This document shows positions 8,581 through 16,040 of a DNA stretch of 64,000 nt, piece after piece; positions within the stretch are counted from its first letter, which is position 1, and each line of letters starts with the position of its first letter. Origin of the DNA: Enterobacter sp. CC120223-11 (GTDB taxonomy: Bacteria; Pseudomonadota; Gammaproteobacteria; Enterobacterales; Enterobacteriaceae); NCBI RefSeq assembly GCF_900215375.1, contig NZ_OBEF01000011.1:1-64000 (forward strand), read 5' to 3'. The position numbers and the translations under genes were made by a program. The notes below the pieces were generated by a model. That model was not told where the DNA came from. It saw only the letters and a list, made by a program, of their open reading frames with translations, and did no database searches.

Positions 8581-8745
8581 CCCGTCTTGCCCGGTAACTT
8601 AAACGCTGCCGGGCAAATTCCCGAACGGGCCGGACTAACAAAAAGCCGTCTGGCAGATGTGCACCAAAAGTGGGCATCTGCACTGTGAAGTTCTTTGTAT
8701 GGCACCGGACCATGCAAATGTTGTTTTTTGCCGGAGAGCACCATC

Positions 8746-9879
8746 GTGACTGACGCAATCCCACGCCCACAGGCGAAAACCCGCAAAGCGCTGACCCCGC
8801 TGCTGGAAATCCGCAATCTGACTAAATCCTTCGACGGCCAGCACGCCGTGGATGACGTCAGCCTCACCATATACAAAGGCGAACTGTTTGCCCTGCTCGG
8901 CGCATCCGGCTGTGGGAAGTCCACGCTGCTTCGCATGCTAGCCGGGTTCGAATCACCCACCGCCGGGCAAATCGTGCTCGATGGCGTAGACCTTTCGCAG
9001 GTGCCGCCATACCAGCGTCCGATCAATATGATGTTCCAGTCCTACGCGCTTTTCCCGCACATGACCGTGGAGCAGAACATCGCCTTTGGCCTCAAGCAGG
9101 ACAAACTGCCGAAGGCGGAGATCGCTGCCCGCGTGCAGGAGATGCTCGCCATCGTTCACATGCAGGAGTACGCCAAACGTAAGCCGCATCAGCTTTCCGG
9201 CGGCCAGCGCCAGCGCGTAGCCCTGGCCCGCAGCCTCGCCAAACGGCCAAAGCTGCTGCTGCTCGACGAACCGATGGGCGCGCTGGATAAAAAACTGCGC
9301 GACCGAATGCAGCTTGAAGTGGTGGATATCCTCGAACGCGTTGGCGTTACCTGCGTAATGGTGACCCACGATCAGGAAGAGGCGATGACCATGGCGGGCC
9401 GCATTGCCATTATGAACCGCGGAAAATTCGTGCAGATTGGCGAGCCGGAAGAGATTTACGAGCACCCGACGACCCGCTACAGCGCCGAGTTTATCGGCTC
9501 GGTGAACGTGTTCGAAGGCCTGCTGAAAGATCGGCAGGAAGATGGCCTGGTGATTGATTCGCCGGGGCTGGTGCATCCGCTCAAGGTCGACCCGGACGCG
9601 TCAGTGGTGGATAACGTGCCGGTGTATGTGGCGCTGCGTCCTGAAAAAATTATGCTCTGCGAAGAGCCGCCTGCTGATGGCTATAACTTTGCCGTCGGGG
9701 AAGTGGTGCACATCGCCTATCTCGGCGATCTGTCGATTTACCACGTGCGGCTGAAAAGCGGCCAGATGATCAGCGCCCAGTTGCAGAACGAACACCGCTA
9801 TCGCAAAGGTCAGCCGACCTGGGGCGATGAGGTGCGTCTGTGCTGGGATGCCGACAGCTGTGTGGTTCTGACGGTGTAG
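8746..9879 (+). CDS. potG: PotG, ATPase of the putrescine importer, GTG start
   Basis: PotG is the 377-residue cytoplasmic ABC ATPase that powers PotHI. Walker A GASGCGKST, Q-loop MMFQSYALFPHM, signature LSGGQRQRVALARSL and Walker B LLLLDEPMGALD are intact, and a C-terminal TOBE-like regulatory domain follows (from about residue 260). GTG at 8746 gives the E. coli length and is preceded by GGAGAG; in-frame upstream codons lack homology. The 165-bp gap after potF is wider than the other junctions in the operon. Confidence 0.96.
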   Translation: MTDAIPRPQAKTRKALTPLLEIRNLTKSFDGQHAVDDVSLTIYKGELFALLGASGCGKSTLLRMLAGFESPTAGQIVLDGVDLSQVPPYQRPINMMFQSYALFPHMTVEQNIAFGLKQDKLPKAEIAARVQEMLAIVHMQEYAKRKPHQLSGGQRQRVALARSLAKRPKLLLLDEPMGALDKKLRDRMQLEVVDILERVGVTCVMVTHDQEEAMTMAGRIAIMNRGKFVQIGEPEEIYEHPTTRYSAEFIGSVNVFEGLLKDRQEDGLVIDSPGLVHPLKVDPDASVVDNVPVYVALRPEKIMLCEEPPADGYNFAVGEVVHIAYLGDLSIYHVRLKSGQMISAQLQNEHRYRKGQPTWGDEVRLCWDADSCVVLTV

Positions 9880-9890
9880 GGGAGGGCGCA

Positions 9891-10844
9891 ATGAGCACAT
9901 TAGAACCTTCGGTCCGCGCAAAACCGCCGCAAGGCTTTGCCGCGTGGCTGGCCAAAATGCAGATGAAGCATGGCCGTAAACTGGTGATAGCCCTGCCGTA
10001 TCTGTGGCTTGTCCTGCTGTTTATGGTGCCGTTTCTCATCGTCTTTAAAATTAGCCTCGCCGACATGGCGCGTGCCATTCCACCCTACACGGACCTGTGG
10101 GAATGGGCCGACGACCAGATCACGCTGACGCTGAACCTCGGCAACTTCCTCCAGCTGACGGACGATCCGCTCTATTTTGAGGCGTATCTGCAGTCATTGC
10201 AGGTGGCGGCCATTTCCACAATCTGCTGCCTGCTGCTGGGTTACCCGCTTGCCTGGGCGGTGGCGCACAGTAAGCCCTCCACCCGCAATATTCTGCTGCT
10301 GCTGGTCATTTTGCCGTCGTGGACGTCGTTCCTGATCCGCGTGTATGCGTGGATAGGCATCCTGAAAGGCAACGGCGTGCTGAACAACTTCCTGATGTGG
10401 ACCGGGATCATCGATCAGCCGCTGGAAATCCTGCACACCAATCTGGCGGTCTATATCGGCATCGTTTACGCCTACCTGCCGTTTATGGTGCTGCCGATTT
10501 ACACCGCGCTGACGCGCATTGATTATTCGCTGGTGGAAGCCTCGCTCGATCTTGGTGCGAAGCCGTTGAAAACCTTCTTTAGCGTGATTGTGCCGCTGAC
10601 TAAAGGCGGGATTATCGCAGGCTCGATGCTGGTGTTTATTCCTGCGGTGGGTGAGTTCGTGATACCTGAACTGCTCGGCGGCCCGGACACCATCATGATC
10701 GGGCGCGTGCTGTGGCAGGAGTTCTTCAACAACCGCGACTGGCCGGTGGCGTCTGCCGTGGCCGTGGTGATGCTGTTGCTGCTGATCGTGCCGATCATGT
10801 GGTTCCACAAGCATCAGCAAAAACAGATGGGGGATCACGGATGA
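9891..10844 (+). CDS. potH: PotH, putrescine importer permease
   Basis: The product is a 317-residue inner-membrane permease with about six transmembrane helices; length equals E. coli PotH. The first helix is LVIALPYLWLVLLFMVPFLI, and the EAA-loop that contacts the ATPase is seen as VEASLDLGAKPLKTFFSVIV. ATG at 9891 lies 11 bp after potG with GGGGAGGG upstream. The stop overlaps the potI start (ATGA). Confidence 0.97.
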   Translation: MSTLEPSVRAKPPQGFAAWLAKMQMKHGRKLVIALPYLWLVLLFMVPFLIVFKISLADMARAIPPYTDLWEWADDQITLTLNLGNFLQLTDDPLYFEAYLQSLQVAAISTICCLLLGYPLAWAVAHSKPSTRNILLLLVILPSWTSFLIRVYAWIGILKGNGVLNNFLMWTGIIDQPLEILHTNLAVYIGIVYAYLPFMVLPIYTALTRIDYSLVEASLDLGAKPLKTFFSVIVPLTKGGIIAGSMLVFIPAVGEFVIPELLGGPDTIMIGRVLWQEFFNNRDWPVASAVAVVMLLLLIVPIMWFHKHQQKQMGDHG

Positions 10845-11686
10845 ACAATTTACCGGTAGTCCGTTCGCCGTGGCGGATCCTGATTCTGGTCATCGGTTTT
10901 ACGTTCCTCTACGCGCCGATGCTGATGCTGGTCATCTACTCGTTCAACAGCTCGAAGCTGGTGACGGTGTGGGCTGGCTGGTCGACCCGCTGGTACGGCG
11001 AGCTGTTCCGTGACGACGCTATGATGCATGCCGTAGGGCTCAGCCTGACGATTGCCGCCGGGGCAGCGACGATGGCCGCGATCCTCGGCACCATCGCGGC
11101 GGTGGTGATGGTGCGCTTCGGGCGTTTTCGCGGGGCTAACGGCTTTGCGTTTATGATAACCGCGCCGCTGGTTATGCCGGACGTCATCACCGGGCTGTCG
11201 CTGCTGCTGCTGTTTGTGGCGCTTGGGCACGCTGTTGGCTGGCCGTCAGAGCGTGGAATGCTGACCATCTGGCTGGCACACGTGACGTTCTGTACCGCAT
11301 ATGTCGCGGTGGTGATTAACTCGCGCCTGCGTGAACTCGACAAATCGATTGAAGAAGCCGCGATGGATCTGGGTGCCACGCCGCTGAAGGTCTTCTTCGT
11401 TATCACGCTGCCGATGATTATGCCTGCGGTCATTTCGGGCTGGCTGCTGGCGTTCACGCTGTCGCTGGATGACCTGGTTATCGCCAGCTTCGTCTCCGGG
11501 CCGGGGGCAACCACTTTGCCGATGCTGGTCTTCTCCAACGTGCGCATGGGGGTCAATCCGGAAATCAACGCCCTGGCAACGCTGATCCTCGGCGTGGTAG
11601 GAATCGTCGGTTTATTTGCCTGGCTCCTCATGGCAAGGGCTGAAAAACAGCGTATGCGCGATATCCAGCGTGCAAGACGCGGCTGA
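10841..11686 (+). CDS. potI: PotI, putrescine importer permease
   Basis: This is the second 281-residue permease of the importer, pairing with PotH. It starts MNNLPVVRSPWRI with an N-terminal helix LILVIGFTFLYAPMLMLVIY; the EAA-loop EEAAMDLGATPLKVFFVITL is conserved. The ATGA overlap with potH couples the two. Last gene of the operon; an intrinsic terminator follows. Confidence 0.97.
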   Translation: MNNLPVVRSPWRILILVIGFTFLYAPMLMLVIYSFNSSKLVTVWAGWSTRWYGELFRDDAMMHAVGLSLTIAAGAATMAAILGTIAAVVMVRFGRFRGANGFAFMITAPLVMPDVITGLSLLLLFVALGHAVGWPSERGMLTIWLAHVTFCTAYVAVVINSRLRELDKSIEEAAMDLGATPLKVFFVITLPMIMPAVISGWLLAFTLSLDDLVIASFVSGPGATTLPMLVFSNVRMGVNPEINALATLILGVVGIVGLFAWLLMARAEKQRMRDIQRARRG

Positions 11687-11715
11687 AGCGCATAAAATCG
11701 TGCCCGTTGTGTCAT

Positions 11716-11743
11716 CGCCTCTCCCGGTTGGGGGAGGCGTTTT
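11716..11743 (+). terminator. terminator of potFGHI
   Basis: Arms CGCCTCTCCC (11716-11725) and GGGGGAGGCG (11730-11739) pair over 10 bp with one G-T pair and a GGTT loop, followed by TTTT. Confidence 0.75.
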
Positions 11744-11758
11744 CATGGAAGGCCACAA

Positions 11759-12232
11759 TTGCGACTCTTTGCTAAAACCCGACAGTCTCATGCCAGTCTG
11801 AACGTCCCTGCGCTGGTGCAGGTGGCGGCGCTCGCCATTATTCTTATTCGCGCCCTCGATTTACTGATGATTTTTAACGTGCTGGGCTTACGTGGCATGG
11901 AGGAGTTTATCCACCGCAGCGTGCAGACCTGGACCTTAACGTCGGTTTTTCTGGCAAGCCTGATTCTGGTTTTCGTCGAAATCTGGTGTGCCTTTTCGCT
12001 TGTGAAAGGGCGAAACTGGGCCCGCTGGCTCTATCTGTCTACCCAGGTGCTCGCGGCAGGCTACCTGTGGGCCGCATCATTAGGCTATGGTTATCCTGAG
12101 CTGTTCAGTATTGCGGGCGAGTCAAAACGGGAGATTTTCCGCTCGCTGGTGATGCAAAAATTGCCGGATGTGCTGGTGTTGCTACTGCTTTTTGTCCCCG
12201 CTGCCAGCCGTCGGTTTTTCCGTCTGCAATAA
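11759..12232 (+). CDS. ybjO: YbjO, small inner-membrane protein, probable TTG start
   Basis: This 157-residue membrane protein is homologous to E. coli YbjO (162 residues), of unknown function. The shared core starts SLNVPALVQVAALAIILIRA and includes SVQTWTLTSVFLASLILVFV and RWLYLSTQVLAAGYLWAASL, giving about four helices. The start is odd: the nearby ATG at 11745 is out of frame and there is no in-frame ATG before the homologous region. TTG at 11759 has GGAAGG six bases upstream and is my choice. It directly follows the pot terminator. Confidence 0.82.
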   Translation: MRLFAKTRQSHASLNVPALVQVAALAIILIRALDLLMIFNVLGLRGMEEFIHRSVQTWTLTSVFLASLILVFVEIWCAFSLVKGRNWARWLYLSTQVLAAGYLWAASLGYGYPELFSIAGESKREIFRSLVMQKLPDVLVLLLLFVPAASRRFFRLQ

Positions 12233-12273
12233 CGGTGCTACAATCCCGGCCCCGAAATCGCAAAGGTTAATCT

Positions 12274-13401
12274 ATGCAGTGCGCACTCTATGATGCCGGC
12301 CGCTGCCGCTCCTGCCAGTGGCTCGAACAACCGGTATCGCAACAGCTTGCCGCCAAAATGGCGGATCTCCGGCATTTACTCTCTGCGACAAACGTGGAAG
12401 CCTGGAGTGCGCCCGTCAGCGGCCCTGAAGCGGGGTTTCGTAACAAAGCCAAAATGGTGGTCAGCGGCAGCGTGGAAAAACCGCTGCTCGGCATGCTGCA
12501 CCGCGACGGCACGCCGGAAGATCTTTGCAACTGCCCGCTCTATCCCGACACTTTTGCGCCAGTGTTCAGCGCATTAAAGCCCTTTATCGCCCGCGCGGGC
12601 CTCACTCCCTACAACGTCGCCCGTAAGCGCGGTGAGCTGAAATACCTGCTGCTGACCGAAAGCCAGCTGGATGGCGGAATGATGCTGCGCTTCGTGCTGC
12701 GTTCAGAAACGAAGCTGGCCCAGCTGCGTGCGGCGCTGCCCGAATTACAGGCGCAGCTGCCGCAGCTGAAAGTGATTTCGGTGAACATTCAGCCCGTTCA
12801 TATGGCGATCATGGAAGGCGAACAGGAGATCTTTCTCACCGAACAGCAGGCGCTGCCTGAACGGTTTAACGGCGTGCCGCTGTGGATCCGCCCGCAAAGC
12901 TTCTTCCAGACCAACCCGACGGTTGCAGGCCTGCTTTACGCCACCGCGCGTGACTGGGTGCGCGAGCTGCCGGTACAGCATATGTGGGATCTGTTCTGCG
13001 GCGTTGGCGGGTTTGGCCTGCACTGCGCCACGCCAGAGATGACGCTCACCGGAATAGAAATTTCGGCAGAGGCGATTGCCTGCGCGAAGCAATCGGCGCA
13101 AGAATTGGGGCTGCAAAACCTGCAGTTCCAGGCGCTGGATTCCACGCAGTTTGCGACCGCTCAGGGAAGCGTGCCGGAACTGGTGCTGGTCAATCCGCCA
13201 CGGCGAGGGATTGGCAAAGCTTTGTGTGATTATTTGAGTGAAATGGCGCCGAAGTTTATTGTCTACTCCAGCTGCAACGCGCAGTCGATGGCGAAGGATT
13301 TTAGCCATCTGCCGGATTATCGCGTGTCCCGCGTGCAGCTGTTTGATATGTTCCCGCATACTGCGCACTATGAGGTGCTGACGCTGCTGATTCGGGAATA
13401 A
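12274..13401 (+). CDS. rlmC: RlmC, 23S rRNA (uracil-747-C5)-methyltransferase
   Basis: RlmC (RumB) uses SAM to methylate U747 of 23S rRNA. The product has 375 residues, the E. coli length. N-terminal cysteines [12 protein letters not shown] plus LCNC near residue 85 are the iron-sulfur cluster ligands. The SAM fold shows [13 protein letters not shown], and the catalytic end has LVNPPRRG and the nucleophile in VYSSCNAQS (about residue 334). Single gene, followed by a REP-type palindrome. Confidence 0.97.
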   Translation: MQCALYDAGRCRSCQWLEQPVSQQLAAKMADLRHLLSATNVEAWSAPVSGPEAGFRNKAKMVVSGSVEKPLLGMLHRDGTPEDLCNCPLYPDTFAPVFSALKPFIARAGLTPYNVARKRGELKYLLLTESQLDGGMMLRFVLRSETKLAQLRAALPELQAQLPQLKVISVNIQPVHMAIMEGEQEIFLTEQQALPERFNGVPLWIRPQSFFQTNPTVAGLLYATARDWVRELPVQHMWDLFCGVGGFGLHCATPEMTLTGIEISAEAIACAKQSAQELGLQNLQFQALDSTQFATAQGSVPELVLVNPPRRGIGKALCDYLSEMAPKFIVYSSCNAQSMAKDFSHLPDYRVSRVQLFDMFPHTAHYEVLTLLIRE

Positions 13402-13404
13402 AAA

Positions 13405-13485
13405 CGCCGGGTGGTGGCTTCGCCTTACCCGGCCTACGAATTTCCTGTAGGCCGGGCAAACAAGGTGCCTCCCGGCGGATGTTTG
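13405..13485. repeat. REP/BIME palindromic element
   Basis: CGCCGGGTGGTGGCTTCGCC followed by TTACCCGGCCTACG is a typical enterobacterial REP unit. A second partial unit in opposite orientation (TGTAGGCCGGGCAA, then CCTCCCGGCGG) follows, making a BIME-like pair. It sits between rlmC and the converging accessory operon. Confidence 0.85.
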
Positions 13486-13488
13486 CCA

Positions 13489-13767
13489 TCAGTGGCTCAT
13501 CGCGTCCTTTTTCATGCCGTCTTTCGACATGTTATCCATTTTGCCCATGCTGTCTTTCTTCATTTCATCCTTTTTCATGCCGTCTTTACACATCCCGTCT
13601 TTGCACATTTTGTCGTGCGATTTAGCCATCCCGTCCTTGGCCATGCCATCGTGTGACATCGCCATGCTGTCTTTCTTCATCGCATCTTTGCTCATGCCGT
13701 CAGCCGCCTGAACATTAAACATCACCAGTGCGGAAAGGGCTGCAGCAGCAATCATTACTTTTTTCAT
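13489..13767 (-). CDS. methionine-rich pentapeptide MXKDX repeat protein, periplasmic
   Basis: The 92-residue precursor has a signal peptide MKKVMIAAAALSALVMFNVQA. The mature about 71 residues are almost entirely repeats of Met-x-Lys-Asp-x or close variants: SKDAMKKDSM, DGMAKDGMAKS, KMCKDGMCKDGMKKD, EMKKDSMGK. I count 15 Met (about 21%), many Lys and Asp, and two Cys. The length fits the MXKDX repeat family, whose role is not established. ATG at 13767 was preferred over 13773 because GAGGA then has normal spacing. It lies only 30 bp after the molybdoenzyme gene on the same strand, so the three genes are probably one operon. A sacrificial Met scavenger of oxidants is my inference; metal binding is an alternative. 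Confidence 0.88.
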   Translation of the reverse strand: MKKVMIAAAALSALVMFNVQAADGMSKDAMKKDSMAMSHDGMAKDGMAKSHDKMCKDGMCKDGMKKDEMKKDSMGKMDNMSKDGMKKDAMSH

Positions 13768-13797
13768 GGTCATTCCTCATCGTTTACGTGTTGTGTG

Positions 13798-14568
13798 TCA
13801 GCTTCCACCAAACCAGTTGTAGCCCTGGTCTTCCCAGTAACCGCCGGGGAAGCGATTGGTGATTTCTATGGATAAAACATGCTTCGGGTTTTTGTATCCG
13901 AGCTTGGTCGGGATACGGATTTTCATCGGGAAGCCGTATTCAGGAGGGAGAATTCGGCCATCCCACGTCAGGGCCAGCAGCGTCTGTGGGTGCAACGCTG
14001 TCGCCATATCAATGCTGGTGTAGTAATCATCCGCGCAGCGGAAACTGACATACTTCGCGCGCCGATCTGCGCCGATAAGCTGCAAAAAATGGTGGAACGG
14101 CACGCCGCCCCATTTGCCGATGGCGCTCCAGCCTTCGACGCAGATGTGGCGCGTTATCTGGCTTACCTGCTGCATGTGGTAGAGCTCTGGCAGCGTCCAG
14201 CTTTTGGTGGTTTGTACCCGCCCGCGGATCTCCAGTTGGTAATCACGGCCATCAACCTGCGGGATCTCATCCCGGCCATAAAAAGCGTTAAACGGGAAAG
14301 GGCGGGTGATATCGGTTTCCCGATACTCAGGCGCCAGATTCCGATGGCTGAACAGAAACCCCTGTACGCGGTCGTTAAAACGAGACATGCGGGACAGCGC
14401 CGTCTCAACACTCTGGTTATCGCTGATGTCGCAGCCGGTAAGCATCATAATGCCGCCGAGCGTCAGGCCCTGGCGCAGCAGGCGACGACGTTCGGGACTC
14501 AATAATTTTTCGGCATCCCTGACCAGGTCATGCGCATCGCTTTCGGAGAGAAAAGTAGGTTTTTTCAT
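13798..14568 (-). CDS. molybdopterin-dependent oxidoreductase (sulfite oxidase fold), Tat-exported, possible lipoprotein
   Basis: This 256-residue protein belongs to the oxidoreductase molybdopterin-binding (sulfite oxidase/MsrP-like) family. The conserved HICVEGWSAIGKWGG block supplies the Mo-ligating Cys (residue 143). The N-terminal RRRLLRQG followed by a hydrophobic stretch (residues 27-45) is a Tat signal, and LTGC ending at Cys46 fits a lipobox, so it may be a Tat lipoprotein. It shares no close similarity with E. coli MsrP that I can see beyond the fold. ATG at 14568 has AAGGA seven bases upstream; an earlier in-frame start at 14589 overlaps the cytochrome gene. The partner cytochrome is just upstream (10 bp). 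Substrate unknown. Confidence 0.88.
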   Translation of the reverse strand: MKKPTFLSESDAHDLVRDAEKLLSPERRRLLRQGLTLGGIMMLTGCDISDNQSVETALSRMSRFNDRVQGFLFSHRNLAPEYRETDITRPFPFNAFYGRDEIPQVDGRDYQLEIRGRVQTTKSWTLPELYHMQQVSQITRHICVEGWSAIGKWGGVPFHHFLQLIGADRRAKYVSFRCADDYYTSIDMATALHPQTLLALTWDGRILPPEYGFPMKIRIPTKLGYKNPKHVLSIEITNRFPGGYWEDQGYNWFGGS

Positions 14569-14578
14569 TGCGTTGTCC

Positions 14579-15178
14579 TTAGCGCCCACGCAGCATCGCC
14601 AGTAACGTTTTTGGCACCAGCAGCACCATCAACAAATGAATCACCACAAAAGCCGCCATCGCACTCATGCAGAAAAAGTGGATGTAGCGCGCGGTTTCAT
14701 AACCACCCAACAATTCTCGCAGGAGTGGAAACTGCACGGATTTCCACAGCACCAGGCCAGAAAGCACCAGCCCGATGCCGAGCAAAATCACGCTGAGATA
14801 CGCCAGCTTTTGCACGGCGTTATAGTGGCTGAGGTCGGTGTGTTGCAGCTTTCCCTTCAGCGCCTGAACAACGTCATGGCGCAATTCACGCACAGAAAGG
14901 GGAAAGAATTTGCGACGAAAGCGGCCGGTCATCACCCCCAAAGACAGATACACCACGGCATTAATCCCCAGCAGCCACATCATCGCGAAATGCCACTGCA
15001 AAGCCCCGCCAAGCCAGCCGCCGAGGGTGATTTCCGCCGGGAAAGTGAAGTCAAACAACGGAGAGGCGTTATAGATGCGCCATCCGCTAAACATCATGCC
15101 GGCGATGGCGATGGCGTTAACCCAGTGGCAGCAGCGCAGCCACAGCGGGTGAATGTTCCTGGGGCGCTCAGAGGACAT
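14579..15178 (-). CDS. cytochrome b/b6-type membrane subunit for the molybdoenzyme
   Basis: The product has 199 residues and four to five hydrophobic helices of the di-haem cytochrome b561 / hydrogenase-cytochrome type. Candidate haem ligands are His18 (RCCHWVN), His63 (QWHFAMMW), His167 (YIHFF) and His181 (VIHLLM). It would pass electrons from quinol to the periplasmic molybdoenzyme encoded next. I start at ATG 15178 (MSSERPRNIH), with GGAGAG six bases upstream; a longer in-frame start lacks a site. First gene of the minus-strand operon, divergent from the response regulator. It is not the MsrQ (YedZ) family as far as I can tell. Confidence 0.85.
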   Translation of the reverse strand: MSSERPRNIHPLWLRCCHWVNAIAIAGMMFSGWRIYNASPLFDFTFPAEITLGGWLGGALQWHFAMMWLLGINAVVYLSLGVMTGRFRRKFFPLSVRELRHDVVQALKGKLQHTDLSHYNAVQKLAYLSVILLGIGLVLSGLVLWKSVQFPLLRELLGGYETARYIHFFCMSAMAAFVVIHLLMVLLVPKTLLAMLRGR

Positions 15179-15317
15179 GGTCGGCTCTCCGTGAATGACA
15201 TGCCCACAGCATGGACGAAAACTCATCCCCACTTCCTCACGGAAGTTTAAATTAAATGTGATAACTCGCGGCGCCTCCCTGCGTTAAGCTTGGAGAAACG
15301 ACTCAGGGTGGAATGCG
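15179..15317. promoter_or_regulatory. divergent control region with perfect palindrome ACTTCC-N4-GGAAGT
   Basis: This 139-bp region separates the cytochrome operon from the two-component genes. At 15231-15246 is a perfect 6-4-6 inverted repeat. A single operator here could let the response regulator control both directions. AGGGTGG precedes the regulator ATG. I could not assign promoters with confidence. Confidence 0.5.
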
Positions 15318-16040
15318 ATGACAACGCCAAAGAAAATACTGCTGGTGGAAGACGATCAGGATATCGCCACTTTGCTGCGCCTTAATCTTCAGGACGAAGG
15401 CTATCAGATTGTCCATGAAGCGGATGGCAATCAGGCGCTGGTGCAGCTGGAAAAACAGGTGTGGGATGCGGTGATCCTCGACTTAATGCTGCCCGGCGTT
15501 GACGGCCTGGAGATTTGCCGCCGCATTCGCCAGATGACGCGCTATTTGCCGGTGATTATTATCAGCGCCCGCACCAGCGAAACGCATCGGGTGCTGGGCC
15601 TGGAAATGGGCGCAGACGACTATCTGCCCAAGCCGTTTTCAGTGCTGGAACTGATTGCGCGCGTCAAGGCGCTTTTCCGCCGTCAGGAGGCGATGGGGCA
15701 AAACATTCGCATGGAGGGGGGGCAAATCAGCTGCCACGGGCTGACCATCGACCCGCTGGCGCGAGAAGTGAGACTGCGCGACGAGCAGATTGAGCTTACG
15801 CCGCGCGAATTCGATCTGCTCTATTGGTTTGCCCGTCACCCCGGCGAGGTTTTCTCGCGGCTGTCGCTGCTGGATCGCGTCTGGGGCTATCAGCACGAAG
15901 GCTATGAACATACCGTCAACACGCATATCAACCGTCTGCGCATCAAAATTGAGCACGACCCCGCAGAGCCGGAAATTATCCTCACGGTGTGGGGCAAAGG
16001 CTATAAGTTTGCCAGCGGCAAAACGGAGCGCACGCCATGA
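15318..16040 (+). CDS. OmpR-family response regulator
   Basis: The 240-residue regulator has an N-terminal receiver with the acidic pair ED(11)D(12), phospho-acceptor Asp55 in AVILDLMLPG, Ser83 and Lys105 (DDYLPKPFS), then a C-terminal winged helix (PREFDLLYWFARHPGEVFSR ... TVNTHINRLRIKIE). It overlaps the kinase gene by 4 bp. Divergence from the molybdoenzyme operon suggests it controls it, as HprR controls msrPQ in E. coli. It is not one of the named E. coli regulators I recognise. Confidence 0.93.
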   Translation: MTTPKKILLVEDDQDIATLLRLNLQDEGYQIVHEADGNQALVQLEKQVWDAVILDLMLPGVDGLEICRRIRQMTRYLPVIIISARTSETHRVLGLEMGADDYLPKPFSVLELIARVKALFRRQEAMGQNIRMEGGQISCHGLTIDPLAREVRLRDEQIELTPREFDLLYWFARHPGEVFSRLSLLDRVWGYQHEGYEHTVNTHINRLRIKIEHDPAEPEIILTVWGKGYKFASGKTERTP

